NCBI RefSeq assembly: GCF_003963535.1
Contig: NZ_CP034539.1
Coordinates: 9,114,001-9,178,000 of the forward strand
Length of the DNA: 64,000 nucleotides
Reading direction: 5' to 3'
DNA from: Streptomyces cyaneochromogenes
GTDB lineage: Bacteria; Actinomycetota; Actinomycetes; Streptomycetales; Streptomycetaceae
The translations under genes were made by a program, and so were the position numbers. Positions 1-8,914 of the stretch are shown one piece after another. The notes under the pieces are model-generated. The model was given only the letters and a program-made list of their open reading frames with translations, had not been told where the DNA came from and did no database searches. Positions within the stretch are counted from its first letter, which is position 1. Every line of letters begins with the position of its first letter.

Positions 1-681
1 CTCGACGGCCGCCGCCAGCTCGACCGGGTCGGGCGCGGGGCGCCGTACGTACCAGACGCGCTCGGCGAAGAACTCCTCCGGCCAGTCGTACGCCTCGGCC
101 TGGACGTCCTGGGGGAGGGCCAGGGTCACCGCGCCGGTCTCGGCCGGGTCGGCGAGCACGCGCATGGCGTTCAGCGCGGACGGGATCAGGGCCTCGGGGC
201 GGGTGATCCGGTCGAAGTAGCGGGAGACCGGCCGCAGGGTGTCGTTGACCGACACGTCCGCCTCGGTCGGGTGCTCCAGCTGCTGGAGCAGCGGGTCCGG
301 GGCGTGCGAGGCGAAGTAGTCGCCGGGGAGCAGCAGGACGGGCAGCCGGTTGATCGTCGCCAGGGCCGCGCCCGTCACCAGGTTGGTGGCGCCCGGACCG
401 ATCGACGTCGTCACCGCCTGCGCCGAGAGGCGGTTGAGCTGGCGGGCGTATCCGACGGCCGCGTGCACCATGGACTGCTCGTTGCGGCCCTGGTGGTAGG
501 GCATGACGTCCTCGCCCGCCTGGAGGAGGGCCTGGCCGAGGCCGGCCACGTTGCCGTGGCCGAAGATGCCCCAGGTGCCGGCGATCAGCCGGTGCCGTAC
601 GCCGTCGCGCTCGGTGTACTGGACGGACAGGAACCGCACCAGCGCCTGGGCGACGGTCAGACGGACGGTGGACTGGCTCAT
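1..681 (-). CDS. iolD: 3D-(3,5/4)-trihydroxycyclohexane-1,2-dione hydrolase IolD, N-terminal part
   Basis: A thiamine-diphosphate enzyme of myo-inositol breakdown; IolD opens the ring of the trihydroxycyclohexanedione made by IolE. Only the first 227 residues are present because the gene runs off the left edge. The N-terminal TPP-binding domain is visible, including IFGHGNVAGLGQAL (about 39-52) and a Q-G-R-N-E-Q-S stretch (64-70) whose Glu68 sits where TPP enzymes keep the cofactor-activating glutamate. ATG at 681 has a GAGG ribosome site and follows iolB by 8 bp, so it is the fourth gene of the leftward inositol operon. Family assignment is confident; the C-terminal two thirds cannot be judged. 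Confidence 0.9.
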   Translation of the reverse strand, partial: MSQSTVRLTVAQALVRFLSVQYTERDGVRHRLIAGTWGIFGHGNVAGLGQALLQAGEDVMPYHQGRNEQSMVHAAVGYARQLNRLSAQAVTTSIGPGATNLVTGAALATINRLPVLLLPGDYFASHAPDPLLQQLEHPTEADVSVNDTLRPVSRYFDRITRPEALIPSALNAMRVLADPAETGAVTLALPQDVQAEAYDWPEEFFAERVWYVRRPAPDPVELAAAVE

Positions 682-689
682 CGGGGACC

Positions 690-1601
690 TCACTGGGACG
701 GAGCGGTGTAGAGGGGCAGACGGGGGTCGACGGGCTGGTCCGGCCAGGTGCCGCGGATCCAGGCGTGGTCGGGGTGGTCGCAGATCAGCCAGGCGCGCTC
801 GGCCTCGGGGCCTGCCATCACGTTGAGGTAGTACATGTGGTGACCGGGCACGGCCATGGAGGGCCCGTGCCAGCCGTCGGGGATCAGTACGACGTCACCG
901 CCACGCACCTCGGCCAGCACATCGGTGCCCCGGCCGTGTCCGGACGGGGAGACGCGCTGGTAGCCGAGGCCGGGGGTGCCCTCGTGGTCGGCGAACTCGA
1001 AGTAGTAGATCTCCTCGAGGACAGACTCCTCGCCGGGCCGGTGCTCGTCGTGCTTGTGCGGCGGGAAGGACGACCAGTTGCCGCCCGGGGTGATGACCTC
1101 GACCGCGATGAGCTTGTCGCACTCGAAACCCTGTCCATCACCGCCTCCGGCGGGGGCCGCCGCGCCGAAGTTGTTCACCTGGCGGGAGGAGTTGCCCGTG
1201 CCGCGCAGCTCCACCGGCACCGACGACGCCGGTCCGTAGCGGGCGGGCAGCCGCCGGGAGCAGCGCGCGCCGGTCAGCGCGAACCGTCCGCCGCCGGTGG
1301 ACGAGACGGTCGTACGGGCATCGCGCGGCGCGTAGGCGAAGTCGCTCACGCCGCTGAACACGCTGTCCCGGCCGGTCAGCCGGAACGTGTCATGGCCGAA
1401 ATCGTCCGCGGTCTCCACCGTGCAGCCGCCGCTCAGCGGCAGCACGATCCACTCGCTGTCGCCGGTGTCGAAGGTGTGCGAGCCGCCGGGCGGAAGCTCC
1501 AGGACCTTCAGGCTGGAGTAGCCCCAGCCGGCCTTCTCGGGCGTGACGTCCACGACGTAGGGGCCGCCGAGCGCCTTTCCCGCGGGAAGGTGATACGTCA
1601 T
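690..1601 (-). CDS. iolB: 5-deoxy-glucuronate isomerase IolB
   Basis: A bicupin isomerase that converts 5-deoxy-glucuronate, the IolD product, into 5-dehydro-2-deoxy-gluconate. It has 303 residues, normal for the family. The second cupin shows the metal-binding cluster HKHDEH about two thirds along, followed by a P-x-G-E-E stretch, and the C-terminal half holds GWHGPSMAVPGHHMYYLN, typical of IolB. ATG at 1601 is preferred over the upstream ATG at 1631 because GGAGGA lies 5-6 bases ahead of it. It sits between the aldolase and iolD in a tight leftward operon. Confidence 0.92.
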   Translation of the reverse strand: MTYHLPAGKALGGPYVVDVTPEKAGWGYSSLKVLELPPGGSHTFDTGDSEWIVLPLSGGCTVETADDFGHDTFRLTGRDSVFSGVSDFAYAPRDARTTVSSTGGGRFALTGARCSRRLPARYGPASSVPVELRGTGNSSRQVNNFGAAAPAGGGDGQGFECDKLIAVEVITPGGNWSSFPPHKHDEHRPGEESVLEEIYYFEFADHEGTPGLGYQRVSPSGHGRGTDVLAEVRGGDVVLIPDGWHGPSMAVPGHHMYYLNVMAGPEAERAWLICDHPDHAWIRGTWPDQPVDPRLPLYTAPSQ

Positions 1602-1627
1602 CGTGTTCCTCCGCCTCTCCATCCGTG

Positions 1628-2515
1628 TCACAACAGGCCGACGGCCGTGTCCACCGCCGTCTCCACGCTGCCCTCGGCCGGGTAGAGCAGCGAACGGCCG
1701 ACGACCATGCCCTGGACGGTGGGGAGCTGGAGCGCCTTGCCCCAGCGCTCGTACGCCCCCGCTTGTTCTTCGGCGGAGCCCCCGACCTCACCCCCCAGCA
1801 GCACGACGGGCAGCGTGGACGTCTCCAGAACCTCGGCCATGTCCTCGGGGTCATCGGTGACGGGCAGTTTCAGCCAGGTGTAGGCAGAGGTGCCGCCCAG
1901 GCCCGACGCTATGGCGATCGACCTGGTGACGGCCTCCGCGGACAGGTCGTTGCGCACCTTGCCGTCGATCCGCCGGGAGATGAACGGCTCGACGAACAGC
2001 GGGAGCCGGAGCGCGGCCATGTCGTCGATGGCGCGGGCCGTGGTCTCCAGGGTGGTCAGCGAGCCCGGGTCGTCGTAGTCGATACGGACCAGCAGCTTGC
2101 CCGCGTCGAAGCGCAGCCGGTCGATGTCCTCGGCGCGGTGGCCGGTGAAGCGGTCGTCCATCTCGAAGGACGCACCGGCCAGGCCGCCGCGGTTCATGGA
2201 TCCCATGACAACCTTGTCGTCGAGGACGCCGAGGAGCAGTAGGTCCTCCAGGATGTCGGCGGTGGCCAGCACTCCGTCCACGCCGGGCCGCGACAGCGCG
2301 ACGCACAGGCGCTCCAGCAGATCGGCCCGGTTGGCCATGGCCAGCCGCCGGTCGCCGACACCGAGGGCGCCGCGGGCCGGATGGTCGGCGGCCACGATCA
2401 TCAGGCGGCCGCTGTCACCGACCAGCGGACGGCGCACCCGGCGGGCGGCGGCCTCGGCGATCGCCTCGGGGTGCCGGGCTCTGACCGCGGTGAGGTCGGG
2501 GATGGTGATGCTCAA
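1628..2515 (-). CDS. DeoC/LacD-family class I aldolase of inositol catabolism
   Basis: Probably cleaves 6-phospho-5-dehydro-2-deoxy-gluconate, the product of IolC, to dihydroxyacetone phosphate and malonic semialdehyde. The 295-residue protein looks like the DeoC/LacD (Cgl0159-like) aldolases that replace class II IolJ in actinobacteria. Visible pieces are LMIVAADHPARGALG near the N-terminus, a KLLVRIDYDD strand that would carry the Schiff-base lysine, and VVLLGGEVGG then GMVVGRSLLYP at the phosphate-binding end. The reading frame is open further upstream, but TTG at 2515 has GGAG 7 bases ahead and begins 35 bp after iolC stops; longer starts would run back into iolC. The function is inferred from family and operon. 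Confidence 0.82.
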   Translation of the reverse strand: MSITIPDLTAVRARHPEAIAEAAARRVRRPLVGDSGRLMIVAADHPARGALGVGDRRLAMANRADLLERLCVALSRPGVDGVLATADILEDLLLLGVLDDKVVMGSMNRGGLAGASFEMDDRFTGHRAEDIDRLRFDAGKLLVRIDYDDPGSLTTLETTARAIDDMAALRLPLFVEPFISRRIDGKVRNDLSAEAVTRSIAIASGLGGTSAYTWLKLPVTDDPEDMAEVLETSTLPVVLLGGEVGGSAEEQAGAYERWGKALQLPTVQGMVVGRSLLYPAEGSVETAVDTAVGLL

Positions 2516-2550
2516 GGGAAGCTCCGTTTCAGGGATGGCTCGGCCGGGAG

Positions 2551-3525
2551 TCACGACGCCCGTGCGAGGAGGTCCTCGACCTCGGACTCGGTGGGCATCG
2601 CCGAGGAGCAGGCCAGGCGGGAGGCGACGAGGGCGCCGGCGGCGTTGGCGTACCGCATGGTTTCCGCCAGATCCCAGCCGGACAGCAGCCCGTGGACCAG
2701 CGAGCCGCCGAAGGCGTCGCCCGCGCCGAGGCCGTTGGCCACCTCGACCGGCACCGGCGGCACCTCGGCCTCCGTACCGTCGCGGTGCACCGCCAGCACG
2801 CCCCTGGGGCCCTGCTTGACGACCGCGAGCTCCACACCGGCGGCCAGCAGCGCCTCGGCGCAGGCGCGCGGCTCGCGCACCCCCGTGGCGACCTCGCACT
2901 CGTCGAGGTTGCCGACCGCGACCGTCGTGTGCCGCAGGGCCTCGGCGTAGTACGGGCGGGCCTCCTGCGGGTCGCGCCAGGCTGTGCCTTTCCAGAACGC
3001 CGGGCGCCAGTCGAGGTCGAAGACCGTGGTGCCCGCCTTGTCGCGCGCCTTGAGGGCGGCGAGGGTGGCGGAGCGGCTCGGCTCCTCGCTCAGGCCGGTG
3101 CCGGTGATCCAGAACACGCGGGCCGAGCGGATGGCCCAGTAGTCCAGCTCGTCGGAGTGTATCTCCAGGTCAGGCGCCTTAGGCTGCCGGTAGAAGTACA
3201 GCGGGAAGTCGTCCGGCGGGAAGATCTCGCAGAACGTCACCGGCGTCGGATACGCCGCGACGGGCGTCACCCAGCGGTCGTCGACACCGAAGTTCTTGAG
3301 GGCTTCGTGCAGGTAGGCGCCGAAGGGATCGTCGCCGGTGCGGGTGATCACGGCGGCGGTTCGGCCGAGCCGGGCGGCGGCGACGGCGACGTTCGCGGCC
3401 GAGCCTCCGAGGAATTTGCCGAACGTCTCCACCTGCGTCAGAGGTAGGCCAGACTGCAGGGGGTAGAGATCGACTCCTATCCTTCCCATCGTGATCAAGT
3501 CGAAGGGCTTGGCTGACTCGGCCAT
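2551..3525 (-). CDS. iolC: 5-dehydro-2-deoxygluconokinase IolC
   Basis: A PfkB/ribokinase-family kinase that phosphorylates 5-dehydro-2-deoxy-gluconate. It has 324 residues. The N-terminal substrate signature GGSAANVAVAAARLG (40-54) and the catalytic NGLGAGDAFGG motif (catalytic Asp270) are intact. ATG at 3525 has an AGGAGC ribosome site. It is the first gene of the leftward iolC-aldolase-iolB-iolD operon and diverges from the transport operon across a promoter region with an 18-bp inverted repeat. Confidence 0.92.
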   Translation of the reverse strand: MAESAKPFDLITMGRIGVDLYPLQSGLPLTQVETFGKFLGGSAANVAVAAARLGRTAAVITRTGDDPFGAYLHEALKNFGVDDRWVTPVAAYPTPVTFCEIFPPDDFPLYFYRQPKAPDLEIHSDELDYWAIRSARVFWITGTGLSEEPSRSATLAALKARDKAGTTVFDLDWRPAFWKGTAWRDPQEARPYYAEALRHTTVAVGNLDECEVATGVREPRACAEALLAAGVELAVVKQGPRGVLAVHRDGTEAEVPPVPVEVANGLGAGDAFGGSLVHGLLSGWDLAETMRYANAAGALVASRLACSSAMPTESEVEDLLARAS

Positions 3526-3604
3526 GCGTAACGCTCCTAGAGCTGGGCTGGGGGTGGGGCCCCCAGGGGGCCTGCCGCCTCCCAGGTGTAGGACGTGGAG
3601 GCCG

Positions 3605-3676
3605 ACGCTGTCAATACTTTGTACTTACATTCGGACCTGCTTGTGAAATGATGTCTTAACAAAGTATTGACAGCGT
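3605..3676. promoter_or_regulatory. Divergent inositol promoter with 18-bp inverted repeat
   Basis: A perfect 18-bp inverted repeat, ACGCTGTCAATACTTTGT at 3605-3622 and its complement at 3659-3676, is separated by 36 bp. Each arm carries a TTGACA hexamer facing outward (3609-3614 for the minus strand, 3667-3672 for the plus strand). Candidate -10 boxes lie 18 bp further out (TACACC at 3585-3590 minus, TTGGAT at 3691-3696 plus). A repressor bound to both arms would cover the -35 regions of both inositol operons. A GntR-type repressor of inositol genes is known from S. coelicolor; its gene is not in this window, so the binding protein is inferred. Confidence 0.7.
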
Positions 3677-3829
3677 GTGCATCCAGGGACTTGGATCCCG
3701 TCTCAGCGAAACCGCCGTGTTCCACGGCACACGACCCGGGCTCTCTCCCACTGGTCCGGGCCATCGATCCCAGTGATCGTCCCTTTCCCCCGTCGCAACA
3801 CCCCCGTCGCACAGTGAGGTGCTGGAAAG

Positions 3830-4846
3830 ATGGACCGCTCTTACTCTCGCTCCCGCAGACTGGCCCCCGTGGTGGCCGTGGCCGCAGCGGCAGCGCTGAC
3901 GCTCGCCGGATGCTCCAGCAGCTCCGGCGGCAAGGAGGCCGAGGAGAGCGCGCAGGGCGCCTCCGCGGGCAAGGCCGACACTCCCCGTATGAAGGTCGCC
4001 CTGGTCACCCACCAGTCGCCCGGTGACACCTTCTGGGACATCGTCCGCAAGGGTGCCGAGGCCGCCGCCGCGAAGGACAACGTCGAGCTGATCTACTCGG
4101 CCGACCCGAACGCGGGCACCCAGGCCAACCTGGTCCAGAACGCGATCGACCAGAAGGTCGACGGCATCGCGATCACCCTCGCCAAGCCGGACGCCCTCAA
4201 GGACGTCGTGGCCAAGGCGAAGGCGGCGAACATACCCGTTGTCGGCCTCAACTCCGGTGTCAGCGAGTGGCAGAAGCTCGGCCTCATGGAGTTCTTCGGC
4301 CAGGACGAGACCGTGGCCGGCGAGGCGCTCGGCAAGCGGCTGAACGAGGCCGGCGCCAAGAAGGCCGTCTGTGTGATCCAGGAGCAGGGCAACATCGGCC
4401 TCACGCAGCGCTGCGACGGCGTGAAGAAGACGTTCGAGGGCACCACGGAGACCCTCAACGTCAATGGCACCGACATGCCGTCCGTGAAGTCGACGATCAC
4501 CGCCAAACTCAAGCAGGAGAGCGACCTCGACTACGTCGTCACCCTCGGCGCCCCGTTCGCGCTGACGGCCGCGCAGTCGGTCGAGGAGACGGGCAGCAAG
4601 GCGAAGGTCGCCACCTTCGACCTCAACAAGCAGCTGACCGGAGCGATCAGCGAGGGCTCCATCGAGTTCGCCGTCGACCAGCAGCCCTACCTGCAGGGCT
4701 ACCTGGCGATCGACTCCCTGTGGCTCTACAAGAACAACGGCAACTACATGGGCGGCGGCGAGCAGCCGGTGCTGACCGGCCCGGCCTTCGTCGACAAGAC
4801 GAACGTCGAGACGATCGACAAGTACGCCGCGAAGGGAACCCGGTGA
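3830..4846 (+). CDS. ABC sugar/inositol substrate-binding lipoprotein
   Basis: Extracytoplasmic receptor of a CUT2-type (ribose/inositol-like) ABC importer. The 338-residue protein starts with a lipoprotein signal peptide: RSRR, a hydrophobic stretch and lipobox LAGC with Cys28. The mature part is a periplasmic-binding-protein-4 fold of the RbsB type, with repeated D-G-I-A-I (about 106-110) and a QRCDGVKKTFEG segment. It heads the rightward operon (binding protein, permease, ATPase, isomerase, dehydrogenase) and overlaps the permease start by 4 bp. Inositol as substrate is inferred from the flanking iol genes. Confidence 0.88.
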   Translation: MDRSYSRSRRLAPVVAVAAAAALTLAGCSSSSGGKEAEESAQGASAGKADTPRMKVALVTHQSPGDTFWDIVRKGAEAAAAKDNVELIYSADPNAGTQANLVQNAIDQKVDGIAITLAKPDALKDVVAKAKAANIPVVGLNSGVSEWQKLGLMEFFGQDETVAGEALGKRLNEAGAKKAVCVIQEQGNIGLTQRCDGVKKTFEGTTETLNVNGTDMPSVKSTITAKLKQESDLDYVVTLGAPFALTAAQSVEETGSKAKVATFDLNKQLTGAISEGSIEFAVDQQPYLQGYLAIDSLWLYKNNGNYMGGGEQPVLTGPAFVDKTNVETIDKYAAKGTR

Positions 4847-5925
4847 CGAGCATGACCCAACAGGCTGAGCCGGCGGTGACCACACCGCCGGCCCCCGGCC
4901 CGGGCAAGGAGAAGGACGGGCGGACGGCCGAACGTCCCTTGGCGCTGAGGCTGTTGGCCCGACCCGAGGTCGGAGTGTTCCTCGGCGCGGTTGCGGTGCT
5001 GATCTTCTTCCTGATCACGGCGCCGCCGGTGCGCGACGGCAGCTCGATGGCCAACATCCTGTACCAGTCGTCGACGATCGGGATCATGGCACTGCCGGTC
5101 GCGCTGCTGATGATCGGCGGCGAGTTCGACCTCTCGGCCGGTGTCGCGGTGATCACCTCGGCGCTGACGGCGAGCATGATCAGCTACCAGCTGACGATGA
5201 ATGTCTGGGTCGGCGTGATCGTCGCCCTGGTCGTGTCGCTGGGTGTGGGGCTGTTCAACGGCTGGATGCTGGTGAAGACCGGTCTGCCGAGCTTCCTGGT
5301 CACGCTGGGCACGTTCCTGATCCTGCAGGGCGTGAACCTGGCGGTGACCAAGCTGGTCACCGGCAACGTGGCCACGGACGACATCAGCGACATGGACGGC
5401 TTCGAGCAGGCCAAGGCGCTCTTCGCGTCGTCGTTCGATGTCGGCGGCGTCAACGTGAAGATCACGGTGGTGTGGTGGCTGGTCTTCGCGGCCATCGCCA
5501 CCTGGGTGCTGCTGCGCACGAAGTACGGCAACTGGATCTTCGCGGTCGGCGGCAACCAGCAGTCCGCCCGCGCGGTGGGTGTGCCGGTGACCTTCACGAA
5601 GATCTCGCTGTTCATGCTGGTCGGCTTCGGTGCCTGGTTCGTCGGTATGCACCAGCTGTTCTCGTTCAACACCGTGCAGTCGGGTGAGGGTGTGGGCCAG
5701 GAGCTCATCTACATCGCCGCGGCGGTCATCGGCGGCTGTCTGCTGACCGGTGGTGCCGGTTCGGCGATCGGCCCGGTCTTCGGTGCGTTCATGTTCGGCA
5801 TGGTGCAGCAGGGCATCGTCTACGCCGGCTGGAACCCCGACTGGTTCAAGGCGTTCCTCGGCGTGATGCTGCTCGGCGCCGTCCTGATCAATCTGTGGGT
5901 CAGCCGCACGGCGACCAGGAGGTGA
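4843..5925 (+). CDS. CUT2-type ABC transporter permease
   Basis: Membrane channel of the putative inositol importer, 360 residues, RbsC/XylH family with about ten hydrophobic segments after a Pro-rich cytoplasmic N-terminus. The family hallmark segments LPVALLMIGGEFDLSAG and GNQQSARAVGVPV are visible. GTG at 4843 overlaps the previous stop (GTGA) and has AAGGGA just ahead; ATG at 4852 is the alternative. The gene is translationally coupled to the receptor upstream and is followed at once by the ATPase. Confidence 0.9.
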   Translation: MTSMTQQAEPAVTTPPAPGPGKEKDGRTAERPLALRLLARPEVGVFLGAVAVLIFFLITAPPVRDGSSMANILYQSSTIGIMALPVALLMIGGEFDLSAGVAVITSALTASMISYQLTMNVWVGVIVALVVSLGVGLFNGWMLVKTGLPSFLVTLGTFLILQGVNLAVTKLVTGNVATDDISDMDGFEQAKALFASSFDVGGVNVKITVVWWLVFAAIATWVLLRTKYGNWIFAVGGNQQSARAVGVPVTFTKISLFMLVGFGAWFVGMHQLFSFNTVQSGEGVGQELIYIAAAVIGGCLLTGGAGSAIGPVFGAFMFGMVQQGIVYAGWNPDWFKAFLGVMLLGAVLINLWVSRTATRR

Positions 5926-5930
5926 CCGCG

Positions 5931-6845
5931 ATGACATCCACCAACGAAACCGGCACCCACGGCGCCGTCGTCGCCGACAAGGCCCCCGAGAAGGACGCCC
6001 CGATCGTCGAACTCCGCGGCGCCGGCAAGTCCTACGGCAACATCCGTGCCCTGCACGGCGTCGACCTGAAGGTGTTCCCCAGTCAGGTCACCTGTGTGCT
6101 CGGCGACAACGGCGCCGGCAAGTCGACGTTGATCAAGATCATCTCGGGTCTGCACCAGCACACCGAGGGCGAGTTCCTCGTGGACAACGCCCCCGTGCGG
6201 TTCACCACCCCGCGCGAGGCCCTCGACAAGGGCATCGCCACCGTCTACCAGGACCTCGCCGTGGTCCCGTTGATGCCGGTGTGGCGCAACTTCTTCCTCG
6301 GCTCCGAGATGACCAAGGGCCCCTGGCCGATCCGCCGCCTCGACATCGAGAAGATGAAGAAGACGGCCGACCAGGAACTGCGCAACATGGGCATCGTCCT
6401 CGACGACCTGGAACAGCCCATCGGCACCCTCTCCGGCGGCCAGCGCCAGTGCGTGGCCATCGCCCGCGCCGTCTACTTCGGCGCCCGCGTCCTCATCCTG
6501 GACGAGCCGACGGCCGCCCTCGGCGTCAAGCAGTCCGGTGTCGTGCTGAAGTACATCGCCGCCGCCCGCGACCGCGGCCTCGGCGTCATCTTCATCACCC
6601 ACAACCCCCACCACGCCTACATGGTCGGCGACCACTTCAGCGTCCTGCGCCTCGGCACCATGGAGCTGAACGCCTCCCGCGACGAGGTCAGCCTCGAGGA
6701 GCTCACCAACCACATGGCGGGCGGCACCGAACTCGCCGCGCTCAAGCACGAGTTGGCGCAGGTGCGAGGCGTGGACGTCGAGGAACTCCCCGAAGCGGGA
6801 GACCTCACCGCACCCGTGGTGACGGCACCCGAAGGGAAGTCCTGA
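5931..6845 (+). CDS. ABC transporter ATPase, single-domain CUT2 type
   Basis: Energises the putative inositol importer. It has Walker A GDNGAGKST (58-66), signature LSGGQRQ and Walker B VLILDEPTAAL. At 304 residues it holds one nucleotide-binding domain, unlike the double-length RbsA/XylG, so it presumably acts as a homodimer. ATG at 5931 follows a perfect AGGAGG (5917-5922) that overlaps the permease stop. The extra C-terminal 50 residues (EELTNHMAGGTELAAL onward) are not part of the catalytic core. Confidence 0.9.
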   Translation: MTSTNETGTHGAVVADKAPEKDAPIVELRGAGKSYGNIRALHGVDLKVFPSQVTCVLGDNGAGKSTLIKIISGLHQHTEGEFLVDNAPVRFTTPREALDKGIATVYQDLAVVPLMPVWRNFFLGSEMTKGPWPIRRLDIEKMKKTADQELRNMGIVLDDLEQPIGTLSGGQRQCVAIARAVYFGARVLILDEPTAALGVKQSGVVLKYIAAARDRGLGVIFITHNPHHAYMVGDHFSVLRLGTMELNASRDEVSLEELTNHMAGGTELAALKHELAQVRGVDVEELPEAGDLTAPVVTAPEGKS

Positions 6846-6846
6846 C

Positions 6847-7749
6847 ATGCCCCCTGTGCTGGACCGCATCCGGGTCGGCTCCGCCCCGGACTCCTGGGGC
6901 GTCTGGTTCCCCGACGACCCCGTACAGGTGCCCTGGGAACGCTTCCTGAACGAGGTCGCCGAGGCCGGCTACTCCTGGATCGAGCTGGGACCGTACGGCT
7001 ACCTGCCGACCGACCCGGCCCGCCTCACCGACGAGGTGAACCAGCGGAACCTGAAGGTCTCGGCGGGTACGGTCTTCACCGGCCTGCACCGCGGCCCGTC
7101 CGTCTGGGAGTCCACCTGGGAGCACGTCAGCCAGGTCGCCGCGCTCACCCAGGCCATGGGGGCGAAGCACCTGGTCGTGATCCCCTCCTTCTGGCGGGAC
7201 GACAAGACCGCCGAGATCCTGGAGCCGCCGGAGCTCACCGGCGAGCAGTGGGCTCACCTGACCAAGGGCATGGAGCGGCTCGGGCACGAGGTGAAGGAGA
7301 CGTACGGCCTCGACATCGTCGTGCACCCGCACGCCGACACCCACATCGACACCGAGGCCCACGTCGAGCGCTTCCTTGACTCGACCGACTCCGAGCTGGT
7401 CAACCTCTGCCTCGACACGGGTCACTACGCCTACTGCGGCGGCGACAGCGTCAAGCTGATCGAGACCTACGGCGAGCGCATCGGGTATCTGCACCTCAAG
7501 CAGGTGGACCCGGAGATCCTCGCGGACGTCGTCAGGAACGAGGTTCCGTTCGGGCCGGCGGTCCAACGCGGCGTGATGTGCGAACCACCGTCCGGCGTAC
7601 CGGAGTTGGGACCGGTCCTGGAGGCCGCGCAGAAGCTCAACGTGGACCTGTTCGCGATCGTCGAGCAGGACATGTACCCCTGCGAGCCGGACAAGCCGCT
7701 GCCCATCGCGGTGCGTACCCGCAAGTTCCTGAAGTCCTGCGGCGCCTGA
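6847..7749 (+). CDS. Sugar phosphate isomerase/epimerase, IolE/IolH-like TIM barrel
   Basis: A 300-residue xylose-isomerase-like TIM barrel. Metal-ligand candidates are Glu in WIELGPYGY, the HPHADTH cluster, Asp in CLDTGHYAYCGGD, HLKQVD and the C-terminal EQD. N-terminal SAPDSWGVWFP is typical of the inosose dehydratase/IolH group of actinobacterial inositol clusters. It most likely dehydrates 2-keto-myo-inositol (the IolE step), which is otherwise missing from this window; a different epimerase role is possible. The start lies one base after the ATPase stop, within the transport/catabolic operon. Confidence 0.78.
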   Translation: MPPVLDRIRVGSAPDSWGVWFPDDPVQVPWERFLNEVAEAGYSWIELGPYGYLPTDPARLTDEVNQRNLKVSAGTVFTGLHRGPSVWESTWEHVSQVAALTQAMGAKHLVVIPSFWRDDKTAEILEPPELTGEQWAHLTKGMERLGHEVKETYGLDIVVHPHADTHIDTEAHVERFLDSTDSELVNLCLDTGHYAYCGGDSVKLIETYGERIGYLHLKQVDPEILADVVRNEVPFGPAVQRGVMCEPPSGVPELGPVLEAAQKLNVDLFAIVEQDMYPCEPDKPLPIAVRTRKFLKSCGA

Positions 7750-7774
7750 CGACCCGAAAGGACGGCCGATCGTC

Positions 7775-8800
7775 ATGACCCAGCGTCCGGAAGCGCTCGG
7801 AGTCGCAGTCATCGGTACCGGAAAGATGGGTGCGGACCATGTGCGTCGCATCCAGGAGGTCACCAGCGGGGCACGGGTGACCGCCGTAGTGGACGTCGAC
7901 GCGGAGCGCGCCAAATCGGTCGCGGCCCGCGTCGACGGCTGCACCGCCCACACAGACCCGGCCTCCGCGATGGCGGCGGCCGACGTCGACGCGGTGATCA
8001 TCGCTTCCCCCGGCCCCGCCCATGAGGCGGCCCTGCTCACCGCCTTCGAGCATGATCTGCCGGTGCTGTGCGAGAAACCCCTCACCCCCGAGTCGGCGTC
8101 CGCGCTGCGCGTTGTGGAGGCCGAGCGGAAGCTGGGCCACCGCAGGGTCCAGGTCGGCTTCATGCGGCGCTACGACGCCGAGTACATGAAGCTCAAGGCC
8201 GTTCTGGAGACGGGCCAGTTGGGCAGGCCGCTCATGGTGCACAACCGGCACCGCAACGCCGCCAGCCCGCCCGGCTGGACCAGCGAGATGCTCATCAACG
8301 ACTCGGTGACGCACGAGATGGACGTGACGCGCTGGCTGCTCGGCCACGAGATCACGGCCGTCACCGTGCTGGCCCCGACGCCCTCCGGGAACGCGCCGGA
8401 CGGCATCCAGGACCCGCAGTTCGTGCTCTTCGAGACCGACGGCGGCGCCATCGTAGACGTCGAGATCTTCGTGAACTGCGGCTTCGGCTACCAGGTCCAG
8501 GCCGAGGTGGTCTGCGAGCGCGGCACGGCCCGCGTCGGCGACGGCCACGCCATGGTCACCAACGCGGCCGGCCGCTGGGGCGGCACCATCGCCCAGGACT
8601 TCGTCGAACGCTTCGTGGACGCCTACGACCGTGAGGTCCAGGCCTGGGTCGACGCCACCCGGCGCGGCGAGGTCGTCGGACCGAGCGCCTGGGACGGCTA
8701 CGCGGTCGCCGCGGTGTGCGAGGCGGGCGTACGGTCGCTGCGGGACGGCGGCCGGGTCGCCGTTGAACTCGTCGACAGGCCCGCGCTGTACGGAGGATGA
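7775..8800 (+). CDS. iolG: Inositol 2-dehydrogenase-type Gfo/Idh/MocA oxidoreductase
   Basis: An NAD-dependent oxidoreductase that would oxidise myo-inositol to 2-keto-myo-inositol, the first catabolic step. The 341-residue protein has Rossmann motif VIGTGKMG near the N-terminus, the family EKP motif (CEKPLTPES) and the catalytic region with D-S-V-T-H-E-M-D-V-T-R. It is last in the rightward inositol operon, 25 bp after the isomerase, and a strong bidirectional terminator follows. Of four Gfo/Idh/MocA genes here, this one has the best context for IolG. Confidence 0.82.
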   Translation: MTQRPEALGVAVIGTGKMGADHVRRIQEVTSGARVTAVVDVDAERAKSVAARVDGCTAHTDPASAMAAADVDAVIIASPGPAHEAALLTAFEHDLPVLCEKPLTPESASALRVVEAERKLGHRRVQVGFMRRYDAEYMKLKAVLETGQLGRPLMVHNRHRNAASPPGWTSEMLINDSVTHEMDVTRWLLGHEITAVTVLAPTPSGNAPDGIQDPQFVLFETDGGAIVDVEIFVNCGFGYQVQAEVVCERGTARVGDGHAMVTNAAGRWGGTIAQDFVERFVDAYDREVQAWVDATRRGEVVGPSAWDGYAVAAVCEAGVRSLRDGGRVAVELVDRPALYGG

Positions 8801-8870
8801 CGGGTCGTCGGCTCCAACCCGACGCGCGCCGACGGCTTCGGCGACGACCCCGGGGCGGCAGGACGGCTGA

Positions 8871-8895
8871 GGGCCGGGGAGATGCTCCCCGGCCC
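8871..8895. terminator. Bidirectional hairpin between convergent operons
   Basis: An 11-bp perfect GC stem (GGGCCGGGGAG at 8871-8881, complement at 8885-8895) with a 3-base loop lies between the convergent stops at 8800 and 8915. It has no T run, as is common in Streptomyces. Confidence 0.8.
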
Positions 8896-8914
8896 CCGTT
8901 CTCGTACCTGCGGG

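Noticed and set aside
271..711. Long plus-strand open frames opposite iolD and iolB
   Set aside because: Arg/Gly/Val-rich shadow translations of high-GC genes, with no domain and no ribosome site.
3656..4885. A 409-codon minus-strand frame opposite the binding-protein gene
   Set aside because: Antisense shadow; composition is repetitive and the opposite strand encodes a clear lipoprotein.
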